DNA of 38,025 nucleotides from positions 314,475-352,499 of the forward strand of contig NW_005434616.1 of assembly GCF_000315625.1 (NCBI RefSeq), in the 5' to 3' direction. Source of the DNA: Guillardia theta CCMP2712 (Eukaryota > Cryptophyceae > Pyrenomonadales > Geminigeraceae). A program made the position numbers and the translations under genes. Of the stretch, positions 25,813 to 36,697 are shown in pieces; the first letter of the stretch is position 1; the number at the start of each line of letters is the position of its first letter. The notes below the pieces were generated by a model, which searched no databases, was not told where the DNA came from, and saw only the letters and a program-made list of their open reading frames with translations.

Positions 25813-26072
25813 CCCACTTTCTTCTCTTAGTCACTCAGTTTCTCCTCGCTGTCCCTTCATCTGTCCCACTTTCTTCTCTTAGTCACTCAGTTTCTCCTCG
25901 CTGTCCCTTCATCTGTCCCACTTTCTTCTCTTAGTCACTCAGTTTCTCCTCGCTGTCTCTTCATCTGTCCCACTTTCTTCTCTTAGTCACTCAGTTTCTC
26001 CTCGCTGTCTCTTCATCTGTCCTACTTTCTTCTCTTAGTCACTCAGTTTCTCCTCGCTGTCTCTTCATCTTC
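25813..26072. repeat. 52-bp tandem repeat, five copies
   Basis: Units start at 25813, 25865, 25917, 25969 and 26021 (cccactttcttctcttagtc through ctcgctgtcccttcatctgt). Copies differ by single C/T changes. Each carries a pyrimidine run ending in TTAG, which resembles a 3' splice site on the plus strand. Confidence 0.95.
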
Positions 26073-26527
26073 TCCATCGCCTGCATGCCTGGTCGCTCTC
26101 AAGGCGAGCCGATCCTTGTGCAATTTTTGCCCTGTCAGCTGCGCGGCTCTCCTTCTGCTCCTCTCGCCTTCTCCACCTCCCTGCTTCTCTGCCTCCTCCT
26201 CCTCCCTCACCGCATTCAGCTGTCCTGCTCTACTTCCATCCTCCCATCCTCCTGCTCTCCTGCCCAAGTGCTCGTCACCTCGCCTCCCCTTCGCCCTGCT
26301 CGGCAGAATCAGCCATAAAGAGCTTTGCAACCACCCCCTTCTTGGTACTGAAAAGGGGGGGTGAGGGTTACTGACATATTTGTCCCAGTGGGATAAAGAA
26401 GGGTGGTGAAAGGGGAAACGGGGGGTACATAATGGAAAGATCGCTTTTCCTGGGGGTAGGGTCAACAAAAGCTGTGAGAGAGAAATGACCCAAAATAGGG
26501 GAGAAAAGAGGAAGACAGCAAATTCTT

Positions 26528-26535
26528 TATAAATA
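26528..26535 (+). promoter_or_regulatory. Candidate TATA box (TATAAATA) for the Cwc21-like gene
   Basis: It lies 294 nt upstream of ATG 26822 in AT-rich DNA. A donor-like gaggtaag follows at 26543, so a short untranslated first exon and 5' intron are possible. Confidence 0.35.
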
Positions 26536-26821
26536 CATTACAGAGGTAAGTTTTGCTGCCTTTATTTGTGATATAGAAGTGGAAAGGTGAGTAAACAATT
26601 TTAGTCTAGTCCGGGAGTACCGGTGGGTAAAAATGAATAGACCGGTCCAAGAATTATTTGACCCTACGAGGGTAGGGGTAAATGGTATAGATTACCACGG
26701 GTGGTATGCTCGTTCTAGGGTTGAAGGTGGGTGGGGCAGTCTTAAATTAGGTGGGGTGGAGTGAAGGGGGGGAGGGGGGGTAGGACTCGTGCGAGCCCGC
26801 GCGGGGAGGGAGAGCGGCGCT

Positions 26822-28131
26822 ATGTACAACGGAGTCGGTCTGTCGACGGTGCGCGGGTCGGCCACCAATGGCTACGTGCAGCGAAACTTGGCGCATGTTC
26901 AAGGGAAGACAAGGGTGGACTACCAGAAGGAGCTGGAGAAGGGGATGGCGAAGCCGTCCCTGGCCAGCAAGGAGCCAAGTTGGGAGATTCTTGAGCATCA
27001 GAGGAAGCGGCAGACGGAAGTGAAGATCATGGAGTTCAGGATCGCGCTAGAGGACAAGGGCGTGAGTGAGGACGTCATTGAAGAGAGAGTCGCTGAGGTC
27101 AGACGCAAGCTCGAATCTGAGGTGAGTGGGATGAGATTTCTGCTGCTGTGGCCAGTTGTGCCCGTTTGCAGGGATTTGACACCGCGCCATGCAGAGCATG
27201 CATGCGAACTTGGACACTGGCGCGAAGAAGTTGACAGACTCGCATGCGCTAGCTCAAGCAAAAGCGAGGGAGGCGCAGCGATTCGCGTCAGCTTTTGGGA
27301 TCCGAAGGGACCACACAGAAGGAGAGGCGTTTGACAGGGAGCTGCAGGAGCAGAAGAAAGCTGAGCGACAAGCTGCGCGCGAGAAACGGTAAGTCACTTC
27401 TCGACGTGTGCAGACTAGCCTGCAGCCTGATCTCCTTGGATTGTTCAGTGACAGGGAGAGGGAGGAGGATGAGAAGAGAAGGGAGAAAGCAAAGAAAGCC
27501 GCAGAGAAGAGGAGGAAACGGCAAGAGGAAGAAGATCGCGCAAGGTAACCAAGCATGTCGCTTATGAGACCTGATCCCGAGGCCAGGCCGGAGGGCAGAG
27601 ATCGAGAGAAGGACAGGAGCCGTGAGAGGAGAGACTCGAACCCCGATAGGAAGCGATACAGGTCGAGGTCGAGGTCGCCTCGTGAACGGTAAGGATGCTT
27701 TCTCCTTGGCCGCTGTGCGTTGATCCTCCTCCCCTCAGCTCCCCGTATCGCCGACGATCTCGCAGCCCTCCGCGCCGCAGGTCGAGATCTCCTCCTCGAG
27801 GTTGTAGCTTGCTTCTTTCCATGTTGTAGAGAGGGTGATCTGTGTGCAGAGCGACGCGAGCCAGACCGAGAGGAGAGGAGGGACAGGAGAGGTGAAAGAG
27901 ATGATCAGAGGAGAAGGCGCTCTCGCTCCAGGTGATAGAATACGAAACTTATAGATCGTAGTCGTGAGCTCGAACGCTGCAGGAGCGCGTCGTCGTCGTC
28001 GTCGTCATCATCATCATCATCATCGAGCTCTTCCTCGGTAAATCTTGTCCCTGACCCTCCAACGCTGCTGCCCTGCATGTAGAGAAATCTTGATCATTGA
28101 CACTTTGCCGCAGTCGTCAGCTTCAAACTAG
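26822..28131 (+). CDS. Cwc21/SRRM2-type splicing factor with RS-rich tail, 298 residues
   Basis: Eight exons keep frame: 26822-27121, 27195-27388, 27449-27544, 27599-27688, 27739-27800, 27850-27931, 27983-28037 and 28114-28131. The N terminus MYNGVGLSTVRGSATNGYV is the diagnostic start of Cwc21/SRRM2 orthologues. A cwf21 domain follows at about 55-100 (ILEHQRKRQTEVKIMEFR). In other eukaryotes this protein sits near the catalytic centre of the activated spliceosome with Prp8 and Snu114. After a Lys/Glu-rich helix, exons 4-6 encode Arg/Ser repeats typical of SR-like factors. The last exons encode poly-Ser and end SSASN. I chose ATG 26822 because it gives this conserved start; an in-frame GTG upstream is ignored. 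The acceptor at 27598 was preferred because the alternative would leave a 24-nt intron. Confidence 0.92.
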
Positions 28132-28390
28132 AGTGCGACTGTGACTCCTGCATGCCCTGTTCGCCCCGTCGTGATAGGCGAGATGCTATCTACGAAGGGG
28201 GGGCGAGAAAGGAAAATGCGCGATTTTTGGCAAGGAAAATGAAATCTCGAGGCTCACTGTGACGAAGAAATCGATTCTGTCTTGTGCTTGCCTGTAGTGT
28301 ACATGAGTTTAAGATTAAACAACTCGAGATGGTTCGCTACTGGACACTACACCAGGGTTTCTGCGCAGGTTCGCTCTCCTGATGCATGCG

Positions 28391-30319
28391 TTAGGAGGAC
28401 AAGTTACACACTGGGACAGAGAAAAAGGTCTGTCTCCGTCCCACCTGCAGTCTCCTGACTTCTTCTACCAGTGCCGGCAGTGTCTCGGTCGCTCTCCCCT
28501 GCTTTCATGTCAACCGCTCTGACGACCAGGGGGGGACGTACTTGCAGGAACACGTCCGCGCTCTCCTTGCCTGAATCGTCCAAGTTGCAAACTATGAGCT
28601 GGGCAACGTCTGTCTCAGTAGATGCAGGTTAAGATCAAGTTTCTGACTACCTTGCCGAATCTCGTGTGAATCATTCCTGGAACTAGATTCGCCGGGGCAA
28701 CCTCCACCTTGCGTCAGCGCTCCACCAAGCAGCACCGAACACTTCCGGACAACACAGGAAACAAGATGAGAGCGAGAGCGAGAGGTACAGGGAGGGGGAG
28801 GGGGAGGGGCAGAGATAGAGGCAGAACAAGAGGAAGAGGTAGAGAAAGGGCATCTACTTTCAACTACCTGCAAGGAAGTTCCCACGACGATGCACACGGA
28901 GGAGGCAAGAACCGCCTGCGTTGCTCTGCTCCAAAACATCACAACCTGTGGAGGAAACTGCAAAGATTTGATAAGTTTGACAGTACTTGAACATAGCCCC
29001 GGCCGGCAGAGCTTCACCGAAGAACGTAACGTCAGCCTAGGACGAGGTCAGAGCGCGACCTCTAGACAGGACGAGGCCCTACCTTGAGGACACCGCCGCA
29101 GTTCTTGCAGACGGGAACGAAGTCGTCTTCACTGATCGGTCGAAACTTCTTGTCGTCGGGTTGTGCGATCCATTGCGATATCACTTCAGATTGCTCATAC
29201 TGTCACCCGTCGGGACTTTCAGAAAAAGAGATAGAGAAAAAAGAACAACAAGGGAGCAAGCAGGTACGAGAAGAGCGATCAATTAGCAGGGTGGAGGGGA
29301 ACGAGGAGATGAAATGAGATCATGAGCAAGACAACGAAAGCGCAAAGTGCATCAGTCAAACCTGCGTCAAACAGGACATGCATGTCGAGGTCTGGTCAGT
29401 ACCATGAAGCTCGATGACCTTGTTACTTCCAGCTGCCTGCGCACTTCAAAGCTCATGGAAGTACTGGAGGCAACCTTGTTTCACCTTGTGCAGCCCGTCT
29501 ATGTTCTGCGTGATCACTGTAACTTTCTTCCCCATGTTCTGTAGCTCCGCCAGCGCCTGCAAACCTTCCTTTCAGCACCAGCGCGAGTGAGATGCTGGGA
29601 CAGGCCACACCATGTGCGCAGCGTTAGGCTGTGCCTTTATCAATTTCCCCTCCTTCAACGCTTCCTCCTTCGTCCCTCCGTTCTGCACATGAATATCGAG
29701 CACAAGCTCCCTCGCCATCCGCCAGAACAGCTCCTGCCACGTACCAACTGTGAGTGATCCTGCTGTAAACAATCCTCCCAGCTACTCTCCCATCCCCGCT
29801 CACGCACAGGGTTGCTCTTGAAGACATCGTAGTTGCAGTACGTGAAGGGATCATACTTGCTCCACAGGCCTCCTGCTCTAGTGTGAAGGAGGAAGGAAAG
29901 GCGGACACGAGACACGTGTCACGAGGAGAGCCCACGGCATTGTACAAGGGTCGAGAATGTCAGGACAAAGATAAAGAGGAGGAGGATGGAAGCAGCGACT
30001 GATACAAGGAGCAGGGTAGAAGAGGCAGGAGCAGGGGAAGGAGAAGGAGAGGAAGGATCAGGAGATGCAGGAGCAGGGGGAGGAGAGGGAGAGGAAGGAG
30101 CAGGAACAGGAGCAGGAGCAGGAGAGGCAGGAGCACGAAGGGAAGAGGAAGGGGAAGGAGGAGGAGAGGCAGGAGCAGGAGCAGGAGGAAGGGGAGGGGG
30201 GGGGAGGGACCTGGAGAGCGAAAGTCTGGTATGCCTGACTCTACGCTGATCCCTGCTCCGGTGAAGACGCTTACCCGCGTCGCGCCATGGACAAGACCAG
30301 CTGCCCTTGCTAGCGCCAT
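28391..30319 (-). CDS. Sirtuin (NAD-dependent protein deacylase, Sir2 family), 296 residues
   Basis: Eleven exons keep frame: 30319-30211, 29872-29808, 29733-29611, 29556-29485, 29436-29362, 29199-29083, 29036-28987, 28925-28868, 28707-28651, 28598-28542 and 28498-28391. Sir2 proteins remove acyl groups from lysines using NAD. Seen in order are the NAD-binding GAGISVESGIPDFRSPGGLW (residues 21-40), TQNIDGLH (115-122), the catalytic His in ELHG (134), two zinc-binding CxxC pairs (142/145 and 179/182), FGE (193-195), GTSL (219-222) and a final NLDD with DVFLQ. The catalytic core is compact with little extension, and no clear targeting peptide was identified. The SGIPDFRS form suggests class I or II rather than SIRT5-like class III. 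Intron 1 carries an (AGGAGC)n array. Its tail end converges on the Cwc21-like gene with about 260 bp between. Confidence 0.92.
29983..30205. repeat. (AGGAGC/AGGAGA)n purine repeat in sirtuin intron 1
   Basis: Irregular aggagcagg/aggagagg units fill the intron 30210-29873. They form a pyrimidine tract in the transcript. Confidence 0.8.
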
Positions 30320-30516
30320 GCCGACAACAGAGCAAACTCCGGTCTACCAACATACGTGGTCTATCTCCGAAGTGTCGCTCGACGAAGACTCAACCAAACT
30401 TGACTGTCACAAAGCTCCTCGTCCTCGTTCTCCTCCTCGTCCTCGTCCTCGTCCTCTTCTCTCCTCGTCCTCGTCCTCGTCCTCTTCTCTCCTCGTCCTC
30501 GTCCTCGTCCTCTTCT

Positions 30517-30549
<33 letters not shown>

Positions 30550-30791
30550 TGCTCCTGCTCTCCTTCCTCCTCAATCTGCATTCTATTCCCTCTGCCTGTT
30601 TCCCTCGGTTGTTTTAATTATCAATATCGGGCCTGTTTTCTTTTCAAGCGACGATAAGGTCATAAGAATCTTCAAGTTATTCTGTGAATCACTAAATTAC
30701 ATTCCTAACATCAAGCACTTTCACCATTCCAACTCCCGCTCCTCCTCCCATCGTCCTACTCCTCCTCCTCCTCCTCTCCCTCCTCCTTCCC
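30320..30791. other. Intergenic region with (CCTCGT)n array
   Basis: It lies between the sirtuin start and the stop of the large kinase gene, both on the minus strand, so it holds the kinase 3' flank and sirtuin promoter. A cctcgt array with tcttctct interruptions spans about 30417-30550. No gene is seen. Confidence 0.65.
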
Positions 30792-33700
30792 TCAAACCAG
30801 CAGGTCAAGAATCTCCCGCAGAGATCGCAGAACCTCAGCGGCTGAAGGACGTCGCTCATACTCCTGCTCCCAGCACGCCGACATGAGCTGGGCATACTCC
30901 TCGTTCCTCCTCGCCGGAGGGTCCACGATCTCGGGAACATCGAGTCTAGAGCCGGAGATCACAGCGTTGGCGATTTCACGAACCTGAGAGAGAAAGAAAG
31001 TTAGGGGCGGACGAGGAAGGATACGCGAGAGAGCAGATGATGATGATGATGATGATGAGGAGGAGGAGGAGGAGGAGGAGGAGGTGGAGGAGGAGGAGGA
31101 GGAGGAGAGGAGATGGGGAGAAGGAAGGAGGGGGAGGGGGGCGGGGGAGCATACATTCTTCTTATGATAGGGAGTCTTCTGCGTCCAGAGCTCCCACAGG
31201 ACAACCCCCATGGCAAAGACGTCTGTCGCCTCATGGCGGAAGCCGCGCGTCATGAGCTCAGGAGCCATCCAATGCACCGTTCCCGGCTGGAAAGAGGACT
31301 TCGCCTCCTCCTCCTTCGCCTCCTCCTCCTTCTCGCGCGCGAGGCCGAAGTCTCCGAGCTTCAGCCGCATGGCCTCCGACACCAGAAGGTTGGGCGACTT
31401 GATGTCGAGGTGGAGGACAGCAGGGCGCAGCGAGTGGAGGAAGGAGACGGCGTCGCTCAGGTCGATACCCATCTGTATGCGCGTCCGCCATGGGATGGCA
31501 GAGCGCCGGAGCACCTTGTGCAGGTTCCCGCCCGCCACGAGCTCCATCACGAGCGCGAAGTGTCCTGGCTCGATGCAGACGCCAAGGAGGGAGCAGACGC
31601 AGGGGTGCAAGCTCCTCCTCATCAGCCTTGCCTCCTCGCAGAACTGACTGAACTCCGCGCTCGTCAGGTTCTGATTCGTCAGCTTCTTCACCGCCACTTC
31701 CTCCTCCTCCTCCTCCGCTGCCTCCGTCCTCCTCCTTCTCATCTTCCCCCGATTCACCACAGCGAAGTTCCCGCGGTCCAGCTGCCCTTGCAGCACGATG
31801 TCCTGCTTGCTGATCTTCCAGCCTTCCTTGTCCCTTCCCAGCGCATTCATCATCATCTCCTCCGCTACGGACGCGATCTCATGTGGAGCAGAGACAGGAG
31901 GGAGCGGTTTCAGCAGGCTCCTCTTCTTGGCCGGAGTCGCTTTCCCTGCTTGCGCACCTGCCGGGTGCTCCTGCTCCTGCTGTACCTCCTGCTCGACTCG
32001 CTTCTCTCCCTCGTCCTCGACTAGCAGGGATCTGTTGAAGTTCTCCTCCTTCAATTCTCTCTCATCCTCCTCCTCTGATCCTCCTCCTCCTCCTCCTCCT
32101 CCTCTGTCGAATTCCTCCAGCATTACTGTGCGGCTATTGAGCTCCTCCCCACTGGCGTCTCTCTCCCGCAAGCCAGTCCCGCTCCTCCTAACTTGCCTCC
32201 CTCGCTCTATGGCCTGGATCCTCGTCGCTGCACGCTCCTTCACGTACTGCTCCTCCACCTCCCTTGCCCTCTCTTCCTCCGCTAGCAGCTGAATTGTTCC
32301 CCCCTCTTCCAGGGCATCCCTATCGGACCCCCGATCTCCTCGTCCTCAACCTCCCTCGTTCTCTCAAGGTCTTCCTGGTCCTGGTTCCCTTCCTCCCCTT
32401 CTCCTCTGTCCTCCTCCTCTTGTTTCAGAGCCCCAGTCCTCTCCTCCGCCTCAGCTGACCGCTTCCTCCTTCCTGCCAGCCTCTTCCTCGTCTGCATTCC
32501 CCGCACCCCCGCCTGGATCTTCACGGCCGATTTCTCCTCCGCGTATATCACTGCCTCCTCGTACTCCAGCTTCGATCTCATGGTCAACTGCAGCCCGGTC
32601 GGCGACTCCTCCTCCTCCTTTCGCTCCTGCTCCCGTCTCTTCTCCATCTCGAGCAACTCTCTCTTTGCCGCCTCTTGCCGCTCCTCCTGCTCCAGTTGCC
32701 GCTTCCTCTCCTCCTCCTCCCTCCTCGCCGCCGCCTTCCTTGCCTCCTCCTCCTTCCTCCTCTCCTGCTCCAAGCGCTCTTTCTTTGCAGCCTTCTCTCG
32801 CTCCTCCTGCTCCAGATGTCGCTTCCTCTCCTCCTCTCTCCTCTCCTCCTCTCTCCTCTCCTCCTCTCTCCTCTCCTCCTCCCTCCTCTCCTCCTCCGTC
32901 CTCTTCTCTTCCTCCATTGCCTTCCTCTCCTCCTCCTTCTTCCTCCTCTCCTGCTCCAAGAGCTCTTTCTTTGCAGCCTCCCTTTCCCGTTCCAGTTCTT
33001 CCCTCCTTGCCGCCGCCTCCCTTTTCTCTCTCTCCAGCTCCTGTCGCCTCAACATCTCTCTCTCTCTCTCCTCTCGCTCAGACTGCAGCTTTCTTGCCGC
33101 CTCCTCTTTTCTCTTCTCCTGCTCAATCTTCTCCTTCCTTGCCGCGGCTTCCTTCTCCTTCTCCTCTCGCATCAGGAGCTCTTTCCTCTCCTTCTCCTCG
33201 GCCTCCTGTGACTTCCGTTTCTGCTGTTCCTTCCTTGCCTTTCTCTCCTCCTGCTGTAGCTGCAGCTTCCTCGCCTCCTCCTCCTTCTCCCGCTGCACCC
33301 TCTCCTCCTCCTCCTTCTCCTTCTCCAGCTGCAGCCTGAACTTGACTGCTTCTGTCCTCCGCGCGTGAGCCTGTAGCTTCACGCAGGCGAGCTCGTGACG
33401 CTCATCGTAGTCGAGGAGCACCAGAGCTCGTTGAACCTGCGGAGAAGGTAAGAGGCTCCACCTAAAAGTCTCCTCCTTCCTCTCACTATCTACTCCCCTC
33501 TCCCTCCCTCCCTCCCTCCCTCCCTCCTCCCTCCGTTCTGCCTAGCTGCTCCTCCTCCTCTCCCTCCTCCCTTTTCTCCCTCTCCCCTCTTTTCTCTCTC
33601 TCCTCTCTGTCCTCTTACATCGAACACGTTGATCTTCTGGGCGACGTGCAGATCAACGACGTCCATGATGTACTTGACAACTGGGGCAGCTGAGGAAATA

Positions 33701-36606
33701 AAAATCGTAAGAGGAGTCAAAACCCAGACGTAGATTTGAACTTAGGAAGACGTGATTTCATCGTGTTAGTGGAAAACAATGACAAACTCCGACAAAAGTC
33801 AATAGAAAAACGAACACGTCAAATTCAATCTTGCATCGACAACATCACACCAGCGCATAAACAAAGATGTCAAACTCCCACTTACAAGGCACGAAGCTGC
33901 AGCTCTGCAGCGCAAGAGAGACAAAGGAGCGATCCAGCAGCTCGACATGCTCCTCGTAGCTCGTTCCCTCCTCCCCTCCCCTCGTCTGCAGCTGATAAGG
34001 AAACCGGAACGTCCATTGGAACTTTTTGAAGTCCGAGCCGAGCAAGCGAGAAAGAGTGGCAATGGCCGATGCGACAGATACCTTCTCCTCCTCCTCGTCT
34101 TCCTCCTCCGCCTCCTGTTCTCCGTCTTCCTTTCCCACACGCCTCTTCCCCTTCCTCCTATCGACCAGCAGATCACTCCCCTGCGTAATCAGCTCCTTCC
34201 TCCTCTCACTGAACTTGCGTGCGGCTTCCTCTTGCGCAAGGACCGCTCGTCTCATCCTCTCCATCTCCACAATCCCCTGGGCCTCTTCCTCCCTCTCCTT
34301 CTGCCTCTCCTCCTCGATCCTCCTCCTCCTCTTCTCTTCCTCTGCTATCAGGTCAAGTGCCTCCTGCAACAGCCTCTCCTCCTCCTGCTTCTGTGCCGAT
34401 GCCTGCAAAGGAGGCGTCAGAGGGCAAGAAGGATGGGTGGAGGACAAGGGGAGACGAGGGGATGTGGCGACAATATTGATAACTGAGCACAGGATGACAA
34501 GCACGGGGTAAGAAGGAGAAGGAGGAGAAGGAAGAGAAGGAGGAAAAGAAGGAGGAGGAGGAGGAGGAGGAGGAGGAGGAGGAGGAGGGAGGGATCGATT
34601 GGAGGCAAATAGGACTAGGGAGAGCATGGAATGAGGAGTAAGAAGAACAATCATAGCAGCCCTCACCATCGCATGTCGGAGCATACTTTCCTTCTTGATC
34701 GCATACAGCTTTGCCTCTCTCTCCCTCCTCCTCCTCTTCTCTTCCTCCTCAACTGCTGACAACTCCCGCAACCTCTTCTCCAGCAGGTCCCTTCTCAAGT
34801 CCAGCAGACGCGCTTCATCTGCGTCCCCGTCTTCCGCCTCATCCGGCCCCTTCCTTCTTCCATCCTCCCCGTCTCTTCCTGCTCCTTGTTTGAGGAAGCT
34901 GGTGATGACATGAAGGTCTGTGGTGAGCTTGTCTTCTGCAACGCCCTCCTTCTTCTCGAACATCGTCACATCAATCCCGATCCTCTTCATCATCTCCAGA
35001 GTCTTTCCTTCCTCCTCCTCCACCTCCCCTTCACCAGAGCATGCCTTCAGCCTCTCCACCACGGGCCTGAGCATGGCATTCACATCCTCCGCGGTCTTCA
35101 GCCGTTTCACTTTCTTCTCCTCCTTGTCCTGCTTTTCCCTGACTGGCTCCTTCTGAACGATCCTCCTCCTCCCCACCTGATCGACTAGGGCAGGAGCTTG
35201 CAACTCAAGGAGGTCAGAGAACTGCAACACGTCGAACTTCGACTCATCATGCTCTCTGTCATTGGGCCTGTCGGGCTTCCTCGTCCTCTTCTCCAGCCTC
35301 AGCTTGGCAGATCTCATGGATTCTTGATGACTTCGAAGGATTTCAGTGATGTCATTCACTATCTTCCTCCTCCCTATGTGCTGAGTTTCGTCCTTTGACA
35401 TGTAGTCGAGCCTTACCCTCTTCTCCCTCATTACCTTGCTGGAAAAGAAAGACATGTGAGTACCTAGACCACTCTCTCAGACATCTCCATCATCATCGTT
35501 GTCATCATCATCACCACCACCATCACCACCACCACCCTTGTTCCATCTCCACGACATCGATTCATCGAAAAGAATCAAGGCCACCTTCTTGAATCCAAGT
35601 TGATCAGGCCGGCTCGTAAAACTTTCTGCGCTTCCTCCATCTCCTTCTCGGATCCTTGCAGAGCCTTCAGACAGACAGTCAGCACCTCCTCCTCCTTCCT
35701 CCTCTCGCCTCCTCCTGGTCTTCCCGCCTCCACCACCTCGCACTCCATCTTCCTCACGCTTCCCACTTGTCATCTCGCCACCTACAGCCTCCTCCTCCCG
35801 CAATCTACTCTCTCTCACATTCTTGAGTGCTGCTGTGAGGATGTTGGAGGAGGTGAAGCCGACTTCGAACAGCATGGCGTCCGGCATGCCTTCTAGCAGC
35901 TTAGGGTACGCTGCTCTCTCCCTCGTCCTATCTCCGTCTCCTCCCATATCTGCCTCCTCAATCAAGTACGGCCCTGCCTTCCCCAGCAAGCGAGGAGGTG
36001 GGTCAAGGTCTGTCTCCTGGATGAAAGATGACGAAATATTCCCTCTTCCTCCTCCTCCTCCTCCTCCTCCTGTGACAAATGAAGCTATCTTGATCTTTTG
36101 CGGCTCCTGTTTCTGCAGCAACATGTCCGACCTTGGCAAAAGCAAGAAGGGTCACATTAAGAACAACTATCCTGATCGTATGTACCTCTTGCTATCGTTC
36201 TTGCCTCCTTGTTCCTCTTGCTCCTTGTTTTCTGCCCTCAAGACGCCTCCGTTGCTCTCCTCCTTGTCCTCTTCCTCCTCCTTACCTGCGATTCCCTTCC
36301 CTCCTCTCCTCTGCAAGTTCATGAAGGCCTTGTTGGCTCGCTTCACCCTCTCCAGGTACACAAACTCTCCAAGGTTGACAACTTTTCCATCCTCCCACCT
36401 CCCTCCCACCTCGATGCCATCCACAAACGTCCACTTTCCCTCCCCGTGCAACTTATGCTCCTTCCATCCCCCGACGAACTTGAGTCCGTGAGAGTTCACC
36501 ATCGTTCCCTGAGCCTCAGTCAGACCACTGCTGCCGCCGCCATGCAAATTATTATCCCCATCATCATCCCCATCATCATCCCCATCATCATCCCCATCAT
36601 CATCCC

Positions 36607-36697
<91 letters not shown>

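Larger units (their letters stand above)
25508..26821. other. Divergent intergenic region between the DUF789 and Cwc21-like genes
   Basis: Contains mixed sequence to 25800, a 52-bp tandem array (25813-26072), CT-rich sequence to 26300, then AT-richer DNA with a TATA-like element at 26528. No conserved coding block is seen. ORFs over the array are repeat artefacts. Confidence 0.6.

Noticed and set aside
25813-26072. Possible CRISPR-like array
   Set aside because: The units are contiguous with no unique spacers, and the DNA is eukaryotic; it is a minisatellite.
31113-32024. 303-codon plus-strand ORF
   Set aside because: It is antisense to the kinase exon, which carries clear catalytic motifs; the antisense reading is Leu/His/Arg-rich with no family likeness.
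32580-33368. 262-codon plus-strand Ser/Phe-rich ORF
   Set aside because: Antisense of the Glu/Lys/Arg coiled-coil exon; codon composition explains it.
34403-34666. Reading the continuous ORF 33845-35455 as one exon
   Set aside because: The middle contains poly-Pro and hydrophobic sequence from repeats and is bracketed by strong gtgagg and tttgcag sites; removing it keeps the coiled coil in frame.
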